Source: Candidatus Latescibacterota bacterium (lineage in GTDB: Bacteria; Latescibacterota; UBA2968; UBA8231). From it: a stretch of 64,000 nucleotides of DNA. Made by a program: the position numbers and the translations under genes. The stretch lies in assembly GCA_022826515.1 (NCBI GenBank), contig JAJDUT010000013.1, positions 49,990-113,989 of the forward strand, given 5' to 3'. Below the pieces are notes generated by a model, which saw nothing but the letters and a program-made list of their open reading frames with translations, was not told where the DNA came from and ran no database searches. Shown piece by piece: positions 18,085 through 26,707 of the stretch. Numbering within the stretch: the first letter of the stretch is position 1; every line of letters begins with the position of its first letter.

Positions 18085-20211
18085 TCAGGCTCCACTAGCA
18101 AGCGCGGCGGCCGCGTCTAGTTTTTCGATGACCATTTCTGCCGTAATAACCTCGGGCAACACCAGCGGCTGGTCGATAAGACCGGCGGGAAAAATCACGT
18201 ACAAGGGCACCCCTGAGCGTCCAAAGGCGCGCAAGAGCTGGGTGATCTCGGGATTGCGGTTGGTCCAATCGGCTTTGACTAGCGCCACATTGTGCGCGGA
18301 GAATCGCTCGCGGACCACTTGCTGCGCCAGCACGGCCCGCTCGTTGACCTTGCACGTCCAGCACCACTCGGCTGTAAAGTCGATAAAGACCGTCTGCCCG
18401 CCCGCGACCAAATCCTCAACGTGCGCGGCGCTAAACGGCTGCCAGTCCAATTCAGACGCGGTGGTCTGCTCGGCCAAGGTTTGCTCGGCGGCCAACAGCG
18501 GATGGACAAAGATCACATAACTGCCCAAAACCAGAATCAGCGCCACCGTTCGGGCCAACAGTTTTGCGGGGTTGGGATGTAGGAAACTACCCCATTGACC
18601 CCAGACCCAGCAGGCCAAACCCAGACCCAGTAAAAAGGCCCCCGTCCACACCACGCCTTCGACGCCGACCTGATTGCCTAAGACCCACAACAACCACAGC
18701 ACCGTGGCCATCAGCAAAAATCCCATTAGCTGCTTGAAGCGCACCATCCAAGGGCCGGGCTTGGGCAAGCGCCCGATCCACGCCGGCTTGAGCGCCAGTA
18801 CCACATACGGCAGTGCCATCCCCGCGCCAATCGCCAAAAAGACCGCGATGACGACGCCGGCCGGCTGGGCAAAGGCAAACCCCAACGCGGTCCCCAAAAA
18901 GGGCGCAGTGCAAGGCGTGGCCAGAATCGTCGCCAGCACGCCGTTGAGAAAGGATCCCGTCAACCCCTCGCGTCCTTCTAGCCCCCCCAAGTTGCTAGTC
19001 CCCGGCAGCAAAATTTCATAGACGCCGAACAAACTTAAGGCCAATGCAAAAACCAAGGCACTCATCGCCACCACAAAACCCGGGTACTGAAACTGAAAGC
19101 CCCAGCCGATTTGCTCACCACTGCTTTTGACCAACAGCACCGCTAGCGCCAGCACCAAAAAAGTAGCCACAATACCAGCGCAAAACGCCCACCCTAGTTG
19201 CTGCACCCGCTTGGTCTCTTCGCCGGCTTGATTGACAAAGCCGAGCACCTTGAGCGAGATGACCGGCAACACGCAAGGCATCAAGTTGAGGATCAATCCA
19301 CCCAACACCGCAAAGGCGATATAGACCCACAGCGACCGGGCGACCTCCCCGCTAGCCGCGCGGTAATCCCGCGCCAAGATCCCCTCTCCCTGGCGCGGCG
19401 CAGCGCGCAAATTCAGCGCCAGCGTCCCGGCTTGCACCGCGCCATCTAATCCATAGACAAGCACTCCGCGCAACGTATCAACTTCGGCACCGCCATAGGG
19501 TTCGACAGACAGCACGAGATGATCGGCGGCTAGCCGCCGAGTGGAAAGCGCAAAATCATCGGCTGCCAGCGGATAAAAGTCGGGCACTTGTTCGCTCTGC
19601 TCGAAAGCCTTTCCCTCGTAGGCAAGGCGCACGTCAACCCCCACAGCCCCCTCGCCCCGCACGGCGAGTTCTACCGCAACGCGCTCGTCCAACGCGCCCG
19701 GCACCTGCGCTGCATAGCGGTCAAATTGCGCCTGCTGGGCGCTCGGCTTGCCGACGGCCGCCACCGGCAGTGCCAACGTCAACGATGCTCCTCCGGGGAT
19801 GCACAACTCGCGGCATACCAACCAGGAGACCTCAGCCCCAAAGTGCAGTGTATCCCCTGCTGCCAACGCCTGCGGCGCAGTAGCCTCGGCCATGAGCAGC
19901 ACTTCGTCGGCATATCCATAGACCACCAGTTCCCCCTGTTCCTCGAATTTGTTGGGCAAGGGCCATTGCAACGGCCCTGCCACAACACCGGCCGGTAGCT
20001 GCCATTCGACTTCGATCGGCAAACCAGCGTCGCCGCTAAAAAGCCAATAGGTGTGCCATTTCTCCTCCATTGTCAGCTCGATCCCCAACCGGAAAGACTG
20101 GCCGGGCGCTACGGCATCTACATCGGCCAGCAAGCGGGCTTGAACAGGATGGTCGGCAGCGGCGAGCGGGCCGCAGAGAACTAAGGTGAGAAGCAGGATG
20201 AAATTGTACAT
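18085..20211 (-). CDS. dsbD: DsbD/ScsB-like thiol:disulfide interchange protein
   Basis: 708 residues. After a signal peptide (LLLTLVLCGPLAAA) comes a periplasmic DsbD-alpha domain with CRELCIPG (about 133-140). The membrane domain of about eight helices has the redox-cysteine motifs MPCVLPVISLK (about 312) and ATPCTAPFLG (about 430). The C-terminal thioredoxin domain carries EWCWTC (about 615-620). It carries electrons from cytoplasmic thioredoxin across the inner membrane to periplasmic reductases. GAGG lies just before ATG 20211. The 90 nt upstream are the heptad repeat element, placed between ribB and this gene in the same transcript. Confidence 0.9.
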   Translation of the reverse strand: MYNFILLLTLVLCGPLAAADHPVQARLLADVDAVAPGQSFRLGIELTMEEKWHTYWLFSGDAGLPIEVEWQLPAGVVAGPLQWPLPNKFEEQGELVVYGYADEVLLMAEATAPQALAAGDTLHFGAEVSWLVCRELCIPGGASLTLALPVAAVGKPSAQQAQFDRYAAQVPGALDERVAVELAVRGEGAVGVDVRLAYEGKAFEQSEQVPDFYPLAADDFALSTRRLAADHLVLSVEPYGGAEVDTLRGVLVYGLDGAVQAGTLALNLRAAPRQGEGILARDYRAASGEVARSLWVYIAFAVLGGLILNLMPCVLPVISLKVLGFVNQAGEETKRVQQLGWAFCAGIVATFLVLALAVLLVKSSGEQIGWGFQFQYPGFVVAMSALVFALALSLFGVYEILLPGTSNLGGLEGREGLTGSFLNGVLATILATPCTAPFLGTALGFAFAQPAGVVIAVFLAIGAGMALPYVVLALKPAWIGRLPKPGPWMVRFKQLMGFLLMATVLWLLWVLGNQVGVEGVVWTGAFLLGLGLACWVWGQWGSFLHPNPAKLLARTVALILVLGSYVIFVHPLLAAEQTLAEQTTASELDWQPFSAAHVEDLVAGGQTVFIDFTAEWCWTCKVNERAVLAQQVVRERFSAHNVALVKADWTNRNPEITQLLRAFGRSGVPLYVIFPAGLIDQPLVLPEVITAEMVIEKLDAAAALASGA

Positions 20212-20228
20212 GGGAACCTCGAAAGGGA

Positions 20229-20317
20229 AATTAGGAATTACGAATTAGAGTTTGCCAAGCGGTACGAATCGGGGTGGTTGGGTCAATTCGTAATTCTCAA
20301 TTCCTAATTCTCAATTT
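20229..20317. repeat. Heptad palindromic repeat element, copy 2 (inverted relative to copy 1)
   Basis: 89 bp. The core (GAGTTTGCCAAGCGGTACG and GGTGGTTGGG) matches the reverse complement of the core at 12915-13020 with a few differences, and GAATTAN heptads flank it. The right end supplies the last codons and stop of ribB (ATT GAG AAT TAG); the left end lies 17 nt before the dsbD start codon. Confidence 0.85.
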
Positions 20318-20918
20318 TACGCAGCACGGCTTGGTGGAGTTGCTCCACGTCGATCAAGCGGCAGCCGAAGCGGGCGGCAAAATCCACGAGTTGCTGGCCC
20401 TTGGCCATGGTGCCATCCGCGGTCATCACCTCGGACATGACAGCCGCCGGAAAAAGACCGGCTTGGCGAGCTAGCTCTACTGCGCCTTCGGTGTGCCCCT
20501 GGCGGCTGAGCAAACCCTCTGGGCGAGCTGCCAATGGAAATACGTGCCCGGGAATGACAATGTCCGCCGGGCCGGTGTCTGGATCGAGGGCGCACTGAAT
20601 GGACGTGGCGCGATCGGCAGCCGAGACGCCGGTTTCAATCCCCTCGCGCGCGTCAAAGGGCAGGCCGAAGCGCGGGGTCGTCCAATCGGCATTGTGCGGC
20701 TCAATCAACCCCACGCCGAGCCGGGCTAGATGAATTTCGGTCGTGGCCAAGTGCAGCAGACCGCGCGCCTCTTGCAGCATCCGATTTATCTTGGCGGTAG
20801 AAACGCGCTCAGCCGCTAAAATTAGGTCGCCCTCGTCTTCGCGCTCCTGCGCATCCACTAAGACCAGGAACTTCCCAGCGCGAAAATCTGCGATCGCTTC
20901 GTCGAGCTGACAGAACAT
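20304..20918 (-). CDS. ribB: 3,4-dihydroxy-2-butanone 4-phosphate synthase
   Basis: 204 residues, the single-domain form with no fused GTP cyclohydrolase II. Motifs: the acidic Mg-binding loop EREDEGDLI (about 26-34), GIETGVSAADRATSI, SRQGHTEGAVELA (about 147-159) and AAVMSEVM (about 168). It makes the four-carbon precursor of riboflavin from ribulose-5-phosphate. ATG 20918 directly follows the stop of the upstream enolase-superfamily gene. The C-terminal RKIEN and stop are encoded by the repeat element, so the natural end may have been altered slightly. No other riboflavin gene is in the window. Confidence 0.92.
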   Translation of the reverse strand: MFCQLDEAIADFRAGKFLVLVDAQEREDEGDLILAAERVSTAKINRMLQEARGLLHLATTEIHLARLGVGLIEPHNADWTTPRFGLPFDAREGIETGVSAADRATSIQCALDPDTGPADIVIPGHVFPLAARPEGLLSRQGHTEGAVELARQAGLFPAAVMSEVMTADGTMAKGQQLVDFAARFGCRLIDVEQLHQAVLRKIEN

Positions 20919-22040
20919 TTATTGCACCTGGTGCGCCATAAGCACCGCTTCGTCGAGTTCAATCCCCAAGCCGGGCGCGTCCGGCACTCGGATGTGGCCG
21001 TCTATTATGGTTTCTGCCGGGCGCACCAACTCGCCGCGCCAATCCACCTCGCCAAACGCATATTCGAGCACCGTGAAGTTGGCAACCGTCGCCGCCAAAT
21101 GTACCCCAGCCATCGTCGAGACCGGACCAGCCGGGCTATGGGGCGCAATCGGCATCTGCGCTATTTCGGCCAGCGCGGCAATGCGCCGACATTCGGTAAT
21201 GCCGCCAGCGTGTTTGACATCCGGCATCAGCACATCCACTGCTCCTTGGGCGATGTAGGGCCAAAACCCCTCGCGACCGACGAGCGACTCTCCGCCAGCA
21301 ATGGTCTGACCCGAGTGCAGCCGCAACTGGCGCAACTCATCAACTTGGTCGCGCGGCACCGGCTCCTCAAACCAGTACAGATCGAGCGGCCGCACCTTTT
21401 CGGCCACCTTAAAAGCCAAGGCCAAGTCAAAGCGCTGATGGCAATCCACCAGCAGTTCGATTTCGTCGCCAATGGCCTCCCGCGTCGCCACCAGCCGCGC
21501 GATCCCTTTGTCTGCATCGCGCTCGACTCCTCCTCGATCCATTCGCCGCCAATGTACCTCGTCAAAGGGCGTGCTCTTGACAGCACCAAAGCCGGCATCA
21601 ACCGCCCGGCGCGCCGCATCGGCAAACCCCTGTGTGCTGCGGTCGCGAGTGCCGCGATTGAGGTTGGCGTACAATCGCACGGAGTCGCGCCGCTTGCCGC
21701 CCAGCAAGCGCCAAGCCGGCACTCCGAGCGCCTTGCCGGCTAAGTCCCACAGCGCTTGATCGACTGCGCTACGCGCCGTGGCTCCGACGCGGCCAGTGTC
21801 GTCCGAGAAAATCGCCGATCCTCGCGCCATCTGTTCCCACAACACCTCTACTTGGGTCGGGTCCGCGCCCACCAACCGCGGTCCCAATTGCTCCAGCGCG
21901 GCCGCGACCAAACCGTCGTTACCACTCTGGCTTGCTTCGCCCAGCCCGCTCAGCCCGGCGTCGGTGTGAATTTGCACGAATATCCAAGTGCCTCGGTGCG
22001 ACGCCGCCACCGAATGTAGTTCCAAATGAGTAATTTTCAC
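20919..22040 (-). CDS. Enolase-superfamily (mandelate racemase/muconate lactonizing) sugar-acid dehydratase-like enzyme
   Basis: 373 residues from GTG 22040, chosen because GGAGAG lies a few nt upstream; an ATG at 22079 in the same frame has no such signal. An N-terminal capping domain is followed by a TIM barrel. Metal ligands appear in order: LLVDCH (Asp), FEEPVP (Glu) and IAGGES (Glu); then PDVKHAGGITE and the His region APHSPAGPVS. The His in DCHQRF and the APHSP His fit the acid-sugar dehydratase groups (galactonate/mannonate-type) rather than muconate cycloisomerase, but the substrate is uncertain. It is the first gene of the minus-strand run MR-ribB-dsbD-GT2. Confidence 0.82.
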   Translation of the reverse strand: MKITHLELHSVAASHRGTWIFVQIHTDAGLSGLGEASQSGNDGLVAAALEQLGPRLVGADPTQVEVLWEQMARGSAIFSDDTGRVGATARSAVDQALWDLAGKALGVPAWRLLGGKRRDSVRLYANLNRGTRDRSTQGFADAARRAVDAGFGAVKSTPFDEVHWRRMDRGGVERDADKGIARLVATREAIGDEIELLVDCHQRFDLALAFKVAEKVRPLDLYWFEEPVPRDQVDELRQLRLHSGQTIAGGESLVGREGFWPYIAQGAVDVLMPDVKHAGGITECRRIAALAEIAQMPIAPHSPAGPVSTMAGVHLAATVANFTVLEYAFGEVDWRGELVRPAETIIDGHIRVPDAPGLGIELDEAVLMAHQVQ

Positions 22041-22140
22041 ATGGTCTCTCCAGCGTAAAACTGCTTTCTCAGAAAACATAAAGAAGAGACGGCCTAGCCG
22101 CTACGCGCCTCCCCTCCTAGACAAGGTACCCCTTACCCCT

Positions 22141-22173
22141 CATCTGCGTTCATCTGCGTTCATCTGCGGATAC
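22141..22173. repeat. CATCTGCGTT decamer repeat, copy 1
   Basis: Two perfect CATCTGCGTT units plus CATCTGCGGATAC in the divergent intergenic region between the dehydratase gene and rarA. An inverted near-copy is at 28611-28643, with about 31 of 33 positions the same. Confidence 0.8.
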
Positions 22174-22248
22174 TCTCTTTAGGATTTCACGCGGTTCAAC
22201 TAAGTCGTTATGTTTTAGTCCACGCCTTCTTTCCCCGGAGGTAAAAGC

Positions 22249-24492
22249 ATGGATCTATTCGACGCCGGACTGCGGGACCGCCAAGCGGCGGACCAACCCC
22301 TAGCCGCCCGCCTGCGACCGCGCAACTTAGACGAATACGTCGGCCAAGACCACATTCTCGGTCCGGGCCGCCTGCTGCGGCGCGCCATTGAGGCCGATCA
22401 ACTCTCCTCGTTGATTTTCTACGGTCCGCCGGGCACGGGCAAGACCACGCTCGCCGCGGTCATTGCCCACACCACCAGCGCCCATTTTATCTCCATCAAC
22501 GCTGTCTTAGCTGGGGTCGCCGACATTCGTCAAGCCGTCGATGAAGCCGGCCAGTTGCGCAAGCTGCACAGCCGCAAAACCATCCTCTTTATCGACGAGG
22601 TCCACCGCTTCAACAAGGCCCAGCAAGACGCACTCCTGCCCTGGGTTGAAAACGGCACCATCATCCTCATCGGCGCGACCACCGAAAATCCCTACTTCTC
22701 GGTCAATCGCCCCCTGCTCTCGCGCAGCCGGGTTTTTCAACTCCAGGGCCTCAGCTCCGAAGCCCTCGCCCACATCGCCCAACAGGCGCTTACCGACGAG
22801 CGCGGCTATGGCCATCTCCGCGTCGCCCTGCACCCCGACGCCCTCGCGCACCTGATCGACGTGGCCAACGGCGACGCTCGCGCCCTGCTCAACGCCTTGG
22901 AGCTAGCAGTCGAAACCACCGACCCAGACACCCAAGGGCGGATCGTCGTCGATCTAGCCGTGGCCGAGGAATCCATCCAGCGTCGCGCCCTGCTCTACGA
23001 CAAGGAGGGCGACTACCACTTCGACGCCATCAGCGCCTTCATCAAATCCATGCGCGGCTCAGACCCAGACGCCACCCTCTACTGGCTGGCGCGGATGGTG
23101 TACGCCGGTGAAGATCCGCGCTTTCTCTTCCGCCGCATGCTCATCTTCGCCAGCGAGGACGTCGGCCTCGCCGACGAGTGCGCCCTCCAGGTCGTCATCG
23201 CCGCGGCTGAATCCTTCGACCGCATCGGCCTACCCGAAGGGCGCTTCCCCCTAGCCCACGCCGCCTTGTACTTAGCCACCGCGCCCAAGAGCAACTCGAC
23301 TATGGCCTTCTTCGACGCGCTAGCGGTTGTGGAAAAAGAACGCGACGGCGAGGTCCCCAATCACCTCAAAGACGCCAGCCGCGACAGCGAGGGCTTTGGC
23401 CACGGCGCGGGTTATCTCTATCCCCACGCCTTTCGCGAGCACTGGGTTGCCCAGCAGTATCTGCCCGCCGATCTGCAGGGCCGCATCTTCTACCAGCCCT
23501 CGGACCAAGGCCAAGAAAAAGACATTGGCGACCGCGTCCGCCAACGTCGCGAGCTACAGCTCGCCGCCATGCGCGAAGCAGAGTCCGCCCCAGCCGAAAT
23601 ACTGTCCCTGTCCCCGCCCGATCAAGCGCGCGACCAATGGCTCAAACGCGCCAGCGGCGACATTGGCACCCAACTAGAGCGCGAGCGCCAACGCCTCTTC
23701 GCCCCGCTTGCACTCGCGCGCCATCACCTCGTCCTAGACTTGGAAGCCGGCACCGGACTACTCACGTGGGAAGCCCTGCGGCGCGTGCCCGAAGGCGGCG
23801 TCTGGGCGCACACCAGCGACAAGATCGCGGCCGTAGCCCTGCACGAAATCGCCGAGCACCTAGCTGAAATCGAGCGACCCCAAGTGCTGCAAGGCCCGCT
23901 CGCCACCCTCCCCGACCAGATCGCCGCCTGCGACTCCAACATTCTCTTTGACGCCATCGTAGGGCGTAACGCCCTCGGTGCATTAACCCACAAGGCCGAA
24001 GTCATCGCGGCCCTCTATCGCCACCTCGCCCCACAGGGCCGCGTCAGCTTGGTCGAGACCCTCTCGCGCCGGTCCCAGCGTCTGTACCAGTTGCTCGACT
24101 TACAGCAACTCGGCGACCTAGGAGAGCGCCTCGTCGCCGCCGAAGAGGCCATCTACGCCGCGCCCGACAACCCGCGAGTCAACTGGGATGCTGCGGATCT
24201 CGAACACATGTTCGCGGCCGCGGGCTTTGCTGCGGTGCAGGTGCGGGTGGAAGAGGTCCAGTCGCAGCGCCACATCGAGCCGCGCCATCTCGCACACTGG
24301 TTCAACCCCGGCGGCGAGAAGCGGCACACGTACGCCCACCATCTGACTCAGCATCTCGACGATGGCGAACTGCGGCAGGTGCGCAAGTTCTTCGAGCAGA
24401 GTTTGGCCAACCGCACGGTGACTTGGACGACGCCTCAGGTATTTGTCATCGCAGAAGGACGACCGAGGAACGATACAGCACTCAAGAATTGA
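22249..24492 (+). CDS. rarA: RarA (MgsA) AAA+ ATPase fused to a C-terminal methyltransferase-like domain
   Basis: 747 residues, against about 440 for ordinary RarA. Residues 1-430 are Rar[12 protein letters not shown], Walker [12 protein letters not shown] (about 59-69), Walker [12 protein letters not shown] (about 113), sensor 1 GATTENP, and the clamp-loader-like C-part with SEDVGLAD and HAALYLA. Residues about 480-740 resemble a class I SAM methyltransferase fold ([17 protein letters not shown] near 495). This matches the 'RarA/unknown domain fusion' described from cyanobacteria. RarA acts at stalled replication forks; the role of the second domain is unknown. GGAGGT lies 7 nt before ATG 22249. 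Confidence 0.9.
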   Translation: MDLFDAGLRDRQAADQPLAARLRPRNLDEYVGQDHILGPGRLLRRAIEADQLSSLIFYGPPGTGKTTLAAVIAHTTSAHFISINAVLAGVADIRQAVDEAGQLRKLHSRKTILFIDEVHRFNKAQQDALLPWVENGTIILIGATTENPYFSVNRPLLSRSRVFQLQGLSSEALAHIAQQALTDERGYGHLRVALHPDALAHLIDVANGDARALLNALELAVETTDPDTQGRIVVDLAVAEESIQRRALLYDKEGDYHFDAISAFIKSMRGSDPDATLYWLARMVYAGEDPRFLFRRMLIFASEDVGLADECALQVVIAAAESFDRIGLPEGRFPLAHAALYLATAPKSNSTMAFFDALAVVEKERDGEVPNHLKDASRDSEGFGHGAGYLYPHAFREHWVAQQYLPADLQGRIFYQPSDQGQEKDIGDRVRQRRELQLAAMREAESAPAEILSLSPPDQARDQWLKRASGDIGTQLERERQRLFAPLALARHHLVLDLEAGTGLLTWEALRRVPEGGVWAHTSDKIAAVALHEIAEHLAEIERPQVLQGPLATLPDQIAACDSNILFDAIVGRNALGALTHKAEVIAALYRHLAPQGRVSLVETLSRRSQRLYQLLDLQQLGDLGERLVAAEEAIYAAPDNPRVNWDAADLEHMFAAAGFAAVQVRVEEVQSQRHIEPRHLAHWFNPGGEKRHTYAHHLTQHLDDGELRQVRKFFEQSLANRTVTWTTPQVFVIAEGRPRNDTALKN

Positions 24493-24552
24493 TTTATGGC
24501 GTCTCACGGCTTACCTTATCCGCACTCTGCCACCTCTAACCCGCCATAGACC

Positions 24553-25767
24553 ATGATTGCCAAGCGCCTAACCTGTCTGCTTCTACTAGGCCTCAGCGCC
24601 TGTAGCACCACCGAAGAGCAGGTCGTCGAACTCCTAGAGCAGATGGCTGCCAATCCGGTGGATTCGCCCGCCTATCAGCAATCCATCGATGAATTAGCCA
24701 CCATTGGTCGGCCAGCCGCCCGCCAGCTCATCGCCCGCCTCAATCCCGACCTGTACCTCGGCGAGAACTACCGCGAGTTCCGCGACGAACAGGAAAAGCT
24801 CCGCATCGGCTGCGCCCGAGCCCTAGGCCACATCAAGCCGCGCGGAGCCACGGCCGCGCTCAAGGACCGGATCACCACCGCTTACACCGATCGAGAGCGC
24901 ATCGCCTGCCTGTGGGCTATGGGCCAAGTCGGCTACGTCCAAGCGGGCGTTGATGCGGCCAAAGTCCAGCTCGACGACGAGGACCCCATCATCCGCATCC
25001 ACGCAGCCATTGCCCTACTCAAGATGGACGACGAACTCGGCACCAGTGAAATCGAAGCGGCCCTAGCCAGCAGCGACCCGGAGTTGGCCCAAGCCGCCCT
25101 GCAAGGGCTAGAAGAATCCGGCTACTTCGGCGTCCCACTGCTCGTCGAACTAAGCGGCCGCGCCGGTCCTCACCAAGCCGCGCTACGCTCGGTGATAGCC
25201 AAGGTCAAAGACCAACTCGTCGCCCAGCTAGAGGCCGAGGAGCCAGTCCACCGCCAGCGCGCCGCGCAAGCCCTCGGCTACATCGGCGACGAAGGTGCAG
25301 CGGCCGCCCTAGCCGACCTGCTGGAAGACCCCAGCAATCAGGTGCGCTTTAGCACGGCTGCTGCCTTGGCCACCATGGGGCGCAGCCAAGGCATTGAATT
25401 TCTCTTTGAGGCCCTGCGCAACACCGACTCCATCCTCCGCGCCAATGCCGTGAAGTTTCTCACCAACGTCCAGCAACAATCCGGCGCAGTTGAAGCGCAA
25501 CTCATAGCCGCCCTCGGCGATGAGGATCCGCTCTCCCGCGCTGGCGCAGCCCAAGTCCTAGGCCAAGCGCGGGTGCAATCCGCCCTCAGCGCCCTGTTGG
25601 CGGCCACTGCGGACGAAGTCGCCGACGTGCGCGCCAATGCCGTCATTGCCCTCGGCCACATCGGCGGCGACCAAAGCCGCGCCCAGCTCGAAAAATTGCG
25701 CCACGACAGCGACGCCACCGTTTCCTACTACGCCGAGTGGGCCTTAGGTCAGCTCGGATCGAGTTGA
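24553..25767 (+). CDS. HEAT-repeat lipoprotein
   Basis: 404 residues. Lipoprotein signal CLLLLGLSACSTT (lipobox LSAC), then about ten HEAT/PBS-lyase-type helical repeats (e.g. AAQALGYIGDEGAAAALADL, 250-270), forming a superhelical scaffold for protein-protein contacts. It has no catalytic motif. It sits 60 nt after rarA and 22 nt before the next secreted protein gene, so it probably belongs to the run that continues to the symporter. Role unknown; probably an outer-membrane-anchored periplasmic adaptor. Confidence 0.8.
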   Translation: MIAKRLTCLLLLGLSACSTTEEQVVELLEQMAANPVDSPAYQQSIDELATIGRPAARQLIARLNPDLYLGENYREFRDEQEKLRIGCARALGHIKPRGATAALKDRITTAYTDRERIACLWAMGQVGYVQAGVDAAKVQLDDEDPIIRIHAAIALLKMDDELGTSEIEAALASSDPELAQAALQGLEESGYFGVPLLVELSGRAGPHQAALRSVIAKVKDQLVAQLEAEEPVHRQRAAQALGYIGDEGAAAALADLLEDPSNQVRFSTAAALATMGRSQGIEFLFEALRNTDSILRANAVKFLTNVQQQSGAVEAQLIAALGDEDPLSRAGAAQVLGQARVQSALSALLAATADEVADVRANAVIALGHIGGDQSRAQLEKLRHDSDATVSYYAEWALGQLGSS

Positions 25768-25789
25768 CCCTAACCCCCCGTTTCGCGCC

Positions 25790-26704
25790 ATGCAAAATGC
25801 AATCTGCCTGTTGTTCGTCCTCTTGGCCCTGCCGCCGTTTGCCGCGCCCAGCCGCGCCGGCGAGACGCCCGAGACCCTCCTCATCCGCCAAGCCCTCGCC
25901 AACGATATCTCCGGGTATCGCCGGGCTGATACCGAACTGGCCCTCAAGGCGTATCACCCGCACTTCGTCGCCTATCAGGGCCACGCCAACGGCGACCCGC
26001 GCGCTTGGACGGTCCTGCACGAAAACCGCGATGCGTTCGCCAGCCAGCTAGCGGAGGACCTCAGCGCCCAGCGCTATGAGGTCACGCGCACGGTTCCCTT
26101 TATCGCGGTGCGGACAACCCACGCCATTGCCACCAGCTTGGATTCCGGGCGCGTCGTCGATCGCCAGACTAGCGAGGCCAAGCCACTTGTCATCCACCGC
26201 TTCTGGACTTTCCTCAAGGAAGAGGACGACTGGCTAGCCACAGGCATGGTCGCGGATTTGGGCGACACGCTCTTGCCCGCGGCGGGCACACCAGCCAACG
26301 GCGAGATAGCCGAACTGTTGCAGCGCGAAAGCCAAGCGTGGGAAGCCGGCAGCGGCATCCTCGGCTTCTTCGACGCCAACTTCACTGGCTACGAAGCCTT
26401 GGGCACTTTCAAGCCAGCCTCCTACAAAATCGCCTTCAGCGGCAGCGAGGAACTGGAAAAGTGGCTCGACAAGCGGCTGCCCTACGTGCAGTACGACCTC
26501 GACCGCAAAGTGCTCCACACGGCCATAGGCCCTAACGGCGACGAAGCCTTGGCCGTCACGCATGAAAAAGTGGCCGTCGAACACGTCAAAGGGCCGGCCA
26601 AACACCACAAGGAACGCTACGTGTTCTGGACGCTGAGCCGCCGCTCCGGCTCGTGGAAAGTCACCAACATGGTCTTCGATTTGGGGCTGGAACTTTCCGA
26701 TTAA
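25790..26704 (+). CDS. Secreted protein with two NTF2/SnoaL-like domains, function unknown
   Basis: 304 residues. A cleavable signal (CLLFVLLALPPFAAPSRA) precedes two similar halves of about 130 residues, each with a helix, a tyrosine/aspartate-rich turn (ALKAYHPHFVAYQG; FFDANFTGYEAL) and a closing strand containing W (VIHRFWTFLKEEDDWLATGM; RYVFWTLSRRSGSWKVTNMV). This is the pattern of a duplicated NTF2-like (DUF4440/SnoaL) fold. No catalytic residues are evident. The stop is 3 nt before the symporter ATG, so the two are cotranscribed and may share a substrate, but that is inference. Confidence 0.65.
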   Translation: MQNAICLLFVLLALPPFAAPSRAGETPETLLIRQALANDISGYRRADTELALKAYHPHFVAYQGHANGDPRAWTVLHENRDAFASQLAEDLSAQRYEVTRTVPFIAVRTTHAIATSLDSGRVVDRQTSEAKPLVIHRFWTFLKEEDDWLATGMVADLGDTLLPAAGTPANGEIAELLQRESQAWEAGSGILGFFDANFTGYEALGTFKPASYKIAFSGSEELEKWLDKRLPYVQYDLDRKVLHTAIGPNGDEALAVTHEKVAVEHVKGPAKHHKERYVFWTLSRRSGSWKVTNMVFDLGLELSD

Positions 26705-26707
26705 CTC

